A stretch of 64,000 nucleotides of DNA, taken from NCBI RefSeq assembly GCF_010365865.1, contig NZ_CP048020.1, forward strand, positions 1,116,001 to 1,180,000, written 5' to 3'. The translations under genes and the position numbers were made by a program. How positions within the stretch are numbered: position 1 is the stretch's first letter; every line of letters starts with the position of its first letter. The notes below the pieces were generated by a model. The model was not told the DNA's origin. It searched no databases and saw only the letters and a program-made list of their open reading frames with translations. Shown here piece by piece: positions 55,101 to 61,938 of the stretch. This DNA is from Treponema vincentii. Its GTDB lineage: Bacteria; Spirochaetota; Spirochaetia; Treponematales; Treponemataceae.

Positions 55101-57792
55101 TGTTACGGTCTCCGATGGGCGGCGCGGACACAGTGCGGCAAAAATCGTGTATATCGACTGGCCGGGATGGGCCGGACGCGCTCAAGAAAGCGGTTCGGGC
55201 AGCGCGGCGATGGTTACGCTCATCACCGACAAACGGCAGTATAGCACGGGCGAAACCGCTTCTGTTTCGTTTGCCTCAAGCGCCGGAAACAGAGCCCTCG
55301 TTACGGTAGAAAAGAACGGCGAAATTCTCAAACAGGATTGGCTTGAAACCGCTAAAGATACCACGGTGTATAAACTGAAATTGACGGAGGCAATGGCGCC
55401 GAATGTGTACGTGCATATCACGGTATTGCAGCAACACTTGCAAACGGCGAACAGTTTGCCGATCCGCCTTTACGGTATCGTACCGGTGATGGTCGACAAT
55501 CCCGCCACGAAACTCAATCCGGTGATTACCGCTCCGGCCGTCTATGCGCCCAACGAAAAAGCGGTTATCTCCGTATCCGAACAAAACGGAAAACCGATGA
55601 CATTCACGCTGGCTGTTGTCGATGAAGGGCTTTTAGGATTAACGAACTATCACGGGCCGGAACTGAGACGCGAATTCTATAAGAAAGAAGCGTCACAGCT
55701 TTCGAGCTGGGATTTATATCAGTATGTTATGAACGCCTATAGCGGAAAGCTTGAAACACTGCTCGCAATCGGCGGTTCCGAAGACCTTGCCGATAACCGC
55801 GAACGGGGCAACAATCGGTTCAAACCGGTGGTACAATACCTCAGCCCCTTTACGATCGCCGCCGGTGAAAAGAAGCAGCTTTCGTTCGATATGCCTGAAT
55901 ATGTCGGAGCCGTGCGGGCGATTGCGGTTGCAGGCTTTAACGGCGCTTACGGTATTGCGGAAAAAACCGTTCCCGTAAAGGCCGACCTTATGATACAGGC
56001 AGCGCTCCCCCGCACACTCGGTGTCAATGAGCGTATCGATGTACCCGTTACGGTATTCAACGGGACGGACTCTGCACAAAATGCAAAAATCACCTTGAAT
56101 ACAAAAGGCGCCATTCCGTCCTTTAACGCTGAAAAAAACGTAAAGGTTCCCGCTTCTTCGGATATGACTGTTACGTTTACGGTAAAAACGGAAGCAGCCG
56201 GTACTGCCGACTTCACCGCCGCCGTAAAAACGGACAAAGGTTTTGCGCAGTCGATAACGCCGGTAGAGGTACAGGCACGGGGTATTCCCGTTACCTACCG
56301 TACACCGTTTACGCTGAAACCTTCGGAGAAAACGATTGTGAGCGTGCAAAGTCCGGGAGAAGTCAGTTCGACAACACTTTCGATGGAGCTTTCTTCCATA
56401 CCGGCGCTCAATTTAGCAAGCAGACTCGACTACCTGATTCGGTATCCGCACGGATGTATCGAACAAATTACCTCCGGCGGCTTCCCGCAACTGTATCTCG
56501 CAGACTTTGCACAGCTTTCGCCGCAGGAAAAGACGCGCATTCAAAAGCATATTCAATCGGTTATCGAACGGTATCCTCAGTATCAAACCGCATCGGGAGC
56601 CTTTGCGTACTGGCCGGGCAACAGCGCTCCGTCCGCATGGGGTTCGAGCTATGCGCTCCACTTCTTAACGGAGGCAGAGAAGCAGGGCTATGCGGTACCC
56701 GATTCGATTAAAAAACCGCTGACCTCTTGGCTCGCTTCCTCGGCGGCGGAATGGGAATCCTATAGTGAAGATTCGGCTGAAATACAGGCATACCGGCTCT
56801 TCTCGCTTGCGCTTGCAGGCAGCCCGAATATCGGCGCAATGAACCGGCTGAAAAATGAACAGCTTGATGCTTCCGGTTCGTTGCTATTGGCAGCTGCATA
56901 CTCACTTACAGGCAGAGATGACACGGCGGAGGACGTATTTGCAGATGCATTGGGCGCGTTGACTAAACAGGAGACATCCTACCGGTATACCGGCGGCTCT
57001 TTCGGTTCGTCCACCCGCATACAGGCGCTCTATTTGATGGTATGTACGCTGCTGCAGGATGATGTAAAGGCGGCGAAAGCAGCCCGCGAGGTTGCATCCG
57101 TACTTTCTTCCGATGATTGGTGCAGTACGCAAGAGACCGCGTGGCTCCTATTCTCGCTTTTACCCTATTACAAAAACCGCGATGCAGCCTCGTGCAGCTA
57201 TACCGTTACGGCGAACGGCGCGGCACGGCAGGGACAGCTTAAAAACGCCTCGATTATCGAAACCTTGCCTGCGGGAACGGCGGACAAACAGACCATCGAA
57301 GTAACGAACACCGGAAAAGCGATCCTCTACGGCATTTTAACCGCAGAAGGCATGTCCGTACCGGGAACGGAACAGCGGCAGAATGAAAATATCGACCTTG
57401 ATGTTTCGTACTTCAATTCCGACGGATACATGATTTCTCCTACCAATTTGAAGGTAGGGGATTCATTCGTCATAAAAATTCTTGTCGCGAACCAAACATC
57501 GAAGAAGATCGAAAATATCGCGCTGACGTTCCCGATTCCAACCTGCTGGGAAATCAGCAACGATCGGATAGCCTTGGACAGCAGCGACGGTTCGGATTCT
57601 TTTGCCTATCAGGACATCAGAGACGACGTCGTATATACCTACTTTGATTTAGCGCGTAGGGATTCGGTAACCTACAAGTTCTATGCGACGGTTGCCTATA
57701 AAGGAGAGTATTTTATACCGGCTATCCATGCGCAAGCAATGTACGATAATAAGATTAGAGCGGTGGTGCCGGGTCTCAAAGTGTCCTTTTGA
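52177..57792 (+). CDS. bacterial alpha-2-macroglobulin lipoprotein with thioester motif
   Basis: A 1871-aa exported protein of the YfhM-type A2M family, thought to trap proteases in the periplasm. A long n-region precedes a lipoprotein signal with lipobox SLTGC (Cys about residue 45). N-terminal MG domains follow, then the MG7/bait-like region and the A2M signature (LPRTLGVNERIDVPVTVFN, about 1275). The complement-type helical domain holds the thioester motif HGCIEQ (Cys about 1427). AGGGAG supports the start at 52177. In many bacteria the gene adjoins pbpC; here no penicillin-binding protein gene is adjacent. Flanked by Rpn genes and repeat arrays. Confidence 0.92.
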   Translation: MNHTGLFSYILTRNVKTKKMRCIPIAAALCLAAMFIFAVMSLTGCADKRQTAADSGTEEFVTAISPTNIGRLAPIAVSFACDVICEPEQALQFSPRQTGTWELQDSKTVVFTPSVPYSFGRKIILSADCAKLFGKDTAQGTYRHVFLADTPSYEVALDTLTLDQYEEAYSLSGSITTDIPVTADTIRHCVSAKAGGFFKRSCAIQWEQGSSGKVWKFFIQNISIKKRARSLSVSWQGRKLGLSKKQDAAFAGEKLFTIPPENEFSIIDINTSKKNTILVSFSRMLDTSQDIQDFISTHNEDGSRSDDVNVSARGNVLTIYDDSNWRNIRTIRISNGIKSSNGIYLAAARTITLSDNWELPSVRFMTDGTILPSSQGTVLPVETRNVSGLLIQAFAIYDHNIVQFLQVNELDGTDELYRVGEPVWTQNVSFDWDDSMQNKYIPRGIDVSALTKKYPHGMFQIRISFRKKNIKYRIPTDADEAFASLPQPPDIIEADLPPDEKSWWNYWEDLDYDERDTYWSNKNNPYHPAFYIPRFNSKNLIKRNILISDVGIMAKKTTSGKLYVSVADIKTAQPISGAEITCYSYVGSKNAELRSDKNGSAVLEDASKAVFIAASYKGQTSYLKIGAGTGLSVSHFETGGEKTVGGVKGFIYGERGVWRPGDPLYLTFVLQDLQKTLPADIPVSFELSDPLGRVTESRLLTHSVNGFYPVETKTAAGAVTGLWQAKVKIGGQEWTRPLRIETVVPNRLSVKLEPEKKMLTSGTNNFTLSGAWLHGAPAPNYNADVAVFFTSAPDNFGYSDFSFTNPSVEMELGRSTIWEGTLNSASKATFSEHFTIGADDPVPGKLQAHFVSRIFEPSGAFSTEQSAFPYSPYSRYVGLRLPKGDAARGMLLTDVQHTADVLLIDQDGKPVPSGELSYTIHKLDWKWWWEKDALTDATYVSSNSSYEIVRGSVPVTNGKGSFQFEIKYPSWGRYLVTVSDGRRGHSAAKIVYIDWPGWAGRAQESGSGSAAMVTLITDKRQYSTGETASVSFASSAGNRALVTVEKNGEILKQDWLETAKDTTVYKLKLTEAMAPNVYVHITVLQQHLQTANSLPIRLYGIVPVMVDNPATKLNPVITAPAVYAPNEKAVISVSEQNGKPMTFTLAVVDEGLLGLTNYHGPELRREFYKKEASQLSSWDLYQYVMNAYSGKLETLLAIGGSEDLADNRERGNNRFKPVVQYLSPFTIAAGEKKQLSFDMPEYVGAVRAIAVAGFNGAYGIAEKTVPVKADLMIQAALPRTLGVNERIDVPVTVFNGTDSAQNAKITLNTKGAIPSFNAEKNVKVPASSDMTVTFTVKTEAAGTADFTAAVKTDKGFAQSITPVEVQARGIPVTYRTPFTLKPSEKTIVSVQSPGEVSSTTLSMELSSIPALNLASRLDYLIRYPHGCIEQITSGGFPQLYLADFAQLSPQEKTRIQKHIQSVIERYPQYQTASGAFAYWPGNSAPSAWGSSYALHFLTEAEKQGYAVPDSIKKPLTSWLASSAAEWESYSEDSAEIQAYRLFSLALAGSPNIGAMNRLKNEQLDASGSLLLAAAYSLTGRDDTAEDVFADALGALTKQETSYRYTGGSFGSSTRIQALYLMVCTLLQDDVKAAKAAREVASVLSSDDWCSTQETAWLLFSLLPYYKNRDAASCSYTVTANGAARQGQLKNASIIETLPAGTADKQTIEVTNTGKAILYGILTAEGMSVPGTEQRQNENIDLDVSYFNSDGYMISPTNLKVGDSFVIKILVANQTSKKIENIALTFPIPTCWEISNDRIALDSSDGSDSFAYQDIRDDVVYTYFDLARRDSVTYKFYATVAYKGEYFIPAIHAQAMYDNKIRAVVPGLKVSF

Positions 57793-58515
57793 AAATATGC
57801 ATACCGTCTACGGCGTTGCTACACAAAAATAAATGCTCAACGTACAGGAAGTACGCCTCCGCTTTATTTTTGTTCGCGCCTTGTATCCGGTACCACTATT
57901 TTCAAAAGCGCTGGAGATACGGCGCATCTACTTCGCTACTGTTTAAACCAGCGGCATCCGTGCCGCTTCTGAAAATCCTCAACGTATCAATTCCGCCAAG
58001 GACGGCGGTGGCTCTAGTCAGTAGTGTGTTTGCCCTGCAAACACGCAGGTAAAAAATGTACAGGGATGTACATTTTTTACCGTGCCTGCGGTTAATTTGT
58101 GCTTGCGCCTCGTAATTTCAAAACGGACAGGGATGTCCGTGGTTCTACGCAGCAGCGATGTTTTTGCAACGCAAAAACTCGCCGTCAGAACGCCCAAGGA
58201 CGGGCGGGATATTAATCAGAAGCGAGTTTTGTATAAAACTCGTCTTTTCCCGACATACACGGAAGTATGTCGGGAAAAAGTGTACACGGATGTACACTTC
58301 TGGACAGTCTATTTCAAAAGGCTTACGGAAAGTGTGTTTTACGATATGCTGCTGCTGAAAATGCTCAACGTATCAGAGCGGACAGGGATGTCCGTGGTTC
58401 CGCGCAGTAGCGACGGGGATGTCTCAAAAGTTGGTTACTTTTTCGACATCCCCGCGAGTTTAAAATTAAGTCTTTATACAGCAACGACTTAATTCTAAAC
58501 ATCGCATCTAAATCT
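57787..58515. repeat. dense array of GGA-loop hairpins (A-B-C elements)
   Basis: An 820-bp gap without genes, almost wholly foldable. In order: ACAAAAATAAA/TTTATTTTTGT enclosing CGTAC-aggaa-GTACG (57823-57873); A in reverse (57950-57967); A (57993-58008), B GTGTTTGC/GCAAACAC (58026-58044), C with 14-bp arms around GGGA (58049-58080); A CGGACA-GGGA-TGTCCG (58124-58139), B (58155-58182); A (58191-58206), B (58223-58242), C (58245-58278), C (58278-58299); A (58379-58394); a reversed C and B pair (58411-58505). 57787-57820 is repeated at 63371-63404. After 58500 only weak stems remain up to the Rpn stop. Confidence 0.8.
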
Positions 58516-58614
58516 AAGGATGGTGGTGGTTCCCCTTAGCGGACGACTTAGGTAGATTGCGAGCCGGTGCAGCAATCTATCCTAAGGACCAGCCTTTGTT
58601 CCAAAGCTTCGTTC

Positions 58615-59487
58615 TTATAGTGCTTCCACTTCTGCTGGAGAGAGTCCGGTTGCTTGCGCGATATTTTCCCGTGATAACCCAAAATGCAGGAGATTTTTCG
58701 CGGTTTCCAGCGCCTTTTGGCGGGAACCGCGAGCTTCGCCTTCAGCTAATCCGCGCTCAAGGCCTGAATTGAATTGAACCTCTGAAATAGTCGCAATATC
58801 GCTTTTCAACTTCATCCGTGATTCATACAATTTTCGTTCTTTGGGGGTAAGACTGAGTACATCTATTTTTTCATTCAATATCTGTAATACGGGTGATGTG
58901 GTCGCTATCATGGCTCTTTCCTCCTTATCATCGGTATTTATAAACTGTAACCAGTTTATCAGTTTCTCTTGATTTCCGATAGGCTCTTGCTGCATCGTTA
59001 CTTGACTTGCCAGCAAGAGATTCAAAAAATGTATCTCAAGCAAATCAGTGAGCTGCTGATAGCTTTTTTTCTCCAAGATACGATAAACAGAGTGTACCAG
59101 ATTATTCAACTTGAACCCCTGCGAAACCAAATTGATCGCAATACACCTGGTCAGGCTCGTATATGCCTCGCCTTCTTTAAACCCTTCAACATATATTTTA
59201 GCCCAGTAGAATAAGGTGCGAGGAATAAATTCCGCGGACCAGCTATTCTGGATTTCAATGTCGATGGTTGTTCCGTCTTTCAATCGGAGCTTAACATCCA
59301 AAATACCGGTTTTATCGCTTATGGTATCTTTGGCAAGTTCCTTATCCAGCAATTCAAGACCTTCAATCCGATCGGTAGGGATATCCAGTACGCATTCAAG
59401 GAAATCTTGTAAACAAACTTTATTTTCTTCCGATCCGAGCAAGAGTTTAAACAGATAATCATTTCTCAGTGTAAGAGTATCGTTCAT
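58615..59487 (-). CDS. Rpn-family PD-(D/E)XK nuclease-like protein, second copy
   Basis: A 290-aa protein from the ATG at 59487, chosen over 59526 because GGAGG lies 8 nt before it and relatives begin NDTLTLRNDYLFKLLLG. The nuclease motif is GILDVKLRLKDGTTIDIEIQ (about residues 58-77; Asp...Glu-x-Gln). The C-terminus carries the repeated helical element ...RQKALETAKNLLHFGLSRENIAQATGLSPAEVEAL. It belongs to a different subfamily from 51063-51956. A C-terminal relic of the same type lies at 63496-63576. Role uncertain: recombination or phage defence. Confidence 0.78.
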   Translation of the reverse strand: MNDTLTLRNDYLFKLLLGSEENKVCLQDFLECVLDIPTDRIEGLELLDKELAKDTISDKTGILDVKLRLKDGTTIDIEIQNSWSAEFIPRTLFYWAKIYVEGFKEGEAYTSLTRCIAINLVSQGFKLNNLVHSVYRILEKKSYQQLTDLLEIHFLNLLLASQVTMQQEPIGNQEKLINWLQFINTDDKEERAMIATTSPVLQILNEKIDVLSLTPKERKLYESRMKLKSDIATISEVQFNSGLERGLAEGEARGSRQKALETAKNLLHFGLSRENIAQATGLSPAEVEAL

Positions 59488-60286
59488 TTTTTTCGCCTCC
59501 GCGCATATACCTCTCTTATAAGGCACGGATGCAAAAATGGCTAAGAATTTTAAGAGAAAATCACAAGTTTTTATTAAATGCTTATTTTATCACGCCCTAC
59601 ACATTTTGCCGGTTTGGTTTTACCACGTACTAAACACTCTCCACTACCCCTGCAAAATCCTATTGCAATACCTCCTGCACCGGCTGATTGCAACATGAGC
59701 AAATACCGGCGTCACATGCAGGGCATAGTCCTCTTCATTCCACACACCACGTTCAAGCTTATAGCGGTATTCTTTAATGCGCTTTTTAAGACGTTTTTTC
59801 TTCTTTTGCGCAAGATATATCCCTTTCGGCTTGAGTAAAAAACCAAGAAACGGTACACCATTCGCAGTTTTGCCGATTGTTTCTTCCTTTAAAGTTAAAA
59901 GCAATTCATCTTCCAAAAAACGCTTTACAGTATGCAGCATGTCTTTTATTTCCTGCATGGTATCGGCAAAGAGCAACACGTCATCCATATAGCGGACATA
60001 GCCTTTTACCTGCATCTTTTCTTTTGCATAGTGATCAAAAAAGCCGAGATAAAAATTTGCAAAGTATTGGCTCGTTAAATTTCCAATCGGTAACCCTCTC
60101 CCTTCCGTTACACAGTAAGAAGCCAGCAGTTTATCAAATAAGTTGAGCAAGGCTTTATCTTTAAACTTAGCTGTCAACAATGCCGTAAGTTTACTGTGTG
60201 AAATGGAATCAAAATACTTTTTCATATCAAGCTTGAGGAAATAAGGATATTGTTTGGTAAAATGCAACGCGCGCAGTAAGGCAGCT

Positions 60287-60383
60287 GTTAAGCAGTGTAC
60301 CTCCTTGTACACTGCTTAACGTCGAGTTTTTTGCAAGGCAAAAAACATCGCTATTGTGTTGAACCACCGCCATCCGTGGCGGT
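60287..60383 (-). repeat. GGA-loop A-B-C element inside the reverse transcriptase
   Basis: On the minus strand: A ACCGCCA-CGGA-TGGCGGT (60366-60383), B CGATGTTTTTTGC/GCAAAAAACTCG (60323-60350), C GTTAAGCAGTGTAC-AAGGAG-GTACACTGCTTAAC (60287-60320). Conserved RT codons resume immediately after C. The insertion is about 97 bp. Confidence 0.8.
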
Positions 60384-60404
60384 CCCTTTCCGGCAGGCAT
60401 AACT

Positions 60405-60555
60405 TTCTTTAAAATGCAGCAACTGAACAAAGTCTGAACTTTGGAAGTTGCTGCATTAATGCGCAACAGCGCATACGTCAATAAGCAAGTTTTCGCTTGA
60501 GAAAACTTGACGGTTAACGAGGCAGCCTTATTGCGGCTGCCGAAGTTATACCACC
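60405..60555 (-). repeat. P1-P2-P3 structured insertion inside the reverse transcriptase
   Basis: On the minus strand: GGCAGCC/GGCTGCC (60521-60541), CAAGTTTTC/GAAAACTTG (60476-60512), ATGCGC-tgtt-GCGCAT (60459-60474) and AATGCAGCAACT/AGTTGCTGCATT enclosing AAAGT/ACTTT (60413-60457). The last three match in order and spacing the P1-P2-P3 fold of the leaders at 29933 and 30079. The ends GGTATAACTT and AAGTTATGCC are near-inverted repeats. Confidence 0.7.
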
Positions 60556-60826
60556 GTATATTTGAAGCCGCTCAAACACCTGTCCGGTGATATTGATAAT
60601 AGCGTGGTGCAGTACCCGCTCCTCAAACGGGGCAGCACAGATAAGCCGCTCTTTCGGGTCGTATATTTTAAAAAACCGGTAATTGCCGAGCGGAATAGTT
60701 TGGTTGATAAGATGAGTTTGTAAAGTTTTTAGATTTTCGTATAGATTTTTCTCATATAATACTACATCGGGTCTTAACCGTTTACCGCGAGCTGCATTAT
60801 AAAAGGCAATGAGCAGATTGTCCCAC

Positions 60827-61309
60827 TCAGCTATGTGCCGGTACAGCTTGCCGCTTCTTTTCATAGTCTTGTATCGCTTTTAGAAACGCTGCTCCGAATT
60901 TTTCGCACTTTCCCTGCCCGACACCTTCAATTTGCCCCAATGCGGTTATCGTCTGCGGTTTCTTTTCCGCTATTTGTGCAAGTTGAGCATTCGTTACTAC
61001 GGCATAGACAGGAATCCCCGCTTGCTCAGCCAGTTTTTTCCGTTCATCCCGCAAGTAAGAAAACAGTTCAAAAACTTCGGGCTTTAATACTTCTTTGTAA
61101 TCTACCGAAGCTTTTCCTTTATCGGCAGCAGGCGCAAAAGAAGTGTCTATGTATTCGGCAATGATTGAATAAAAACTGTTTTCTCCCGTTGCAACAAATT
61201 CTTTGGTAACGGCGATAATTTTATGCCCGCGTAAAAAAGCATTCATTTCGGCAACCGCTTGTTCGCAATTAGCTATCGGTATCGTTAACAAATGTACCTC
61301 CGTGTACAT
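60827..61309 (-). CDS. HRDC-domain accessory protein of the retroelement
   Basis: A 160-aa protein. Residues about 8-75 form an alpha/beta domain (VTKEFVATGENSFYSIIAEYIDTS); residues about 78-150 form an HRDC domain (DYKEVLKPEVFELFSYLRDERKKLAEQ split over the helices, TITALGQIEGVGQGKCEKFG). HRDC proteins are known accessory genes of some DGRs in place of Avd and probably bind template RNA or the RT. The first codons (MYTEVHL) lie inside a GGA-loop hairpin, so the original start may be the TTG after GGAGG. It overlaps the RT start by 38 bp. Confidence 0.82.
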   Translation of the reverse strand: MYTEVHLLTIPIANCEQAVAEMNAFLRGHKIIAVTKEFVATGENSFYSIIAEYIDTSFAPAADKGKASVDYKEVLKPEVFELFSYLRDERKKLAEQAGIPVYAVVTNAQLAQIAEKKPQTITALGQIEGVGQGKCEKFGAAFLKAIQDYEKKRQAVPAHS

Positions 61310-61374
61310 TTGTTAACTGCGAGTTTGTTTTCACAAACTCGTTTCTGCTTAAAACTACGCCCATCCATGGGCGT
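61284..61374 (-). repeat. GGA-loop A-B-C element over the HRDC start
   Basis: On the minus strand: A ACGCCCA-TGGA-TGGGCGT (61357-61374), B CGAGTTTGT-gaaa-ACAAACTCG (61320-61341), C GTTAACAAATGTAC-ACGGAG-GTACATTTGTTAAC with 14-bp perfect arms (61284-61317). C overlaps the first codons of the HRDC gene, and its loop supplies GGAGG. Confidence 0.8.
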
Positions 61375-61432
61375 TCTGAATAAGTAATATTGACCTGTTT
61401 GATTTTATGCACAGCAAAATTGGTTTTTCAGT

Positions 61433-61529
61433 AGCGGCACGGATGCCGCTGGTTCCATATAGAAGCGATGTTTGAGGCGAAGCCTCAAACTCGTCGATGA
61501 AAAATGTACACGGATGTACATTTTTCATC
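61433..61529 (+). repeat. GGA-loop A-B-C element beside the template repeat
   Basis: A AGCGGCA-CGGA-TGCCGCT (61433-61450), B GTTTGAGGC-gaa-GCCTCAAAC (61465-61494 with GCGA/TCG closing), C GATGAAAAATGTACA-CGGA-TGTACATTTTTCATC with 15-bp perfect arms (61496-61529). It lies head to head with the reverse copy at 61284-61374, 30 bp from the template repeat. Confidence 0.82.
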
Positions 61530-61558
61530 AGGGACGGTTCACACCGTTTGAGTGAGCT

Positions 61559-61704
61559 CTAGGGACGCGAAACCACACGAAAGCCAAGATTGTCGTTGCT
61601 GTTGTCGGGGTTGTCGTTGTTCCGTTTACCGACGACGCAGTTCTTCGCGTTATTGTTCCAGCTACCGCCGCGTATGACGCGGTTATTACCGGAAGCAGCA
61701 CCTT
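61559..61704 (-). other. DGR template repeat (TR)
   Basis: A 146-bp non-coding copy of the 3' end of the variable gene. In the gene's frame it would read [20 protein letters not shown] and on, with many AAC/AAT codons, as expected of a DGR template. Where it differs from the variable repeat in the core, all 11 changed positions are adenines in the template. A GTGA-loop hairpin (ACGGT/ACCGT, 61534-61547) lies just downstream. Confidence 0.93.
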
Positions 61705-61742
61705 ATTAATGTCCCTACCGTTTTTTAGTCAAAAAATTTTCG

Positions 61743-61773
61743 AGCCGCTAAAGCGGCTACTCGGTGCCGCTTT
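61743..61773 (-). terminator. hairpin between variable gene and template repeat
   Basis: AAAGCGGC/GCCGCTTT (8 bp, 61750-61773) competes with AGCCGCT/AGCGGCT (61743-61758). On the minus strand a T run (AATTTTTTG) follows. It may terminate the variable-gene message or mark the retrohoming target as the stem downstream of VR does in other DGRs. Confidence 0.6.
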
Positions 61774-61822
61774 AACTTATTTTCAAAACTATACTGCACC
61801 TCACAGGCAAAATGTGTGAACC

Positions 61823-61938
61823 CTAGGGGCGACAAGCCACACGAAAGCCAAGATCGTCGTAGCTGCCGACGCAGTCCTTCGCGAGATTGTTCCAGCAACC
61901 GCCGCGTATGACGCGGAAAATACCGGAAGCAGCACCTT
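61823..61938 (-). other. DGR variable repeat (VR)
   Basis: The last 116 bp of the variable gene. Compared with the template, codon changes include AAT to ATT, AAC to TTC, AGC to TGC, AAC to CTC, AAC to GAC, AAC to GGC, AAC to TAC and AAT to GAT, and a 30-bp block of the template is absent. The final 18 bp carry four non-adenine differences, as expected of the IMH/IMH* end that sets copying direction. Confidence 0.92.

Larger units (their letters stand above)
59644..60864 (-). pseudogene. DGR reverse transcriptase interrupted by two structured insertions
   Basis: The reverse transcriptase of the retroelement, in three pieces. The N-terminal piece (60864 to about 60556) reads KRLRPDVVLYEKNLYENLKT and DPKERLICAAPFEERVLHHAI. 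A 7-codon island SYACRKG lies at 60384-60404. The C-terminal piece (60286-59644) holds FLKLDMKKYFDSISH, GLPIGNLTSQYFAN and the catalytic YMDD (YVRYMDDVLLFAD). The two insertions contain stops, so a full protein of about 350 aa cannot be made. The first ATG overlaps the HRDC gene by 38 bp. By family it would copy the template repeat RNA with adenine errors into the variable repeat. Confidence 0.85.

Noticed and set aside
55714..56349. 211-codon open frame antisense to the alpha-2-macroglobulin gene
   Set aside because: No start signal or recognisable protein; the plus strand is clearly coding over the same stretch.
51063..59487. Composite transposon bounded by the two Rpn genes
   Set aside because: The two Rpn proteins belong to different subfamilies, and no terminal inverted repeats or target duplications bracket the segment.
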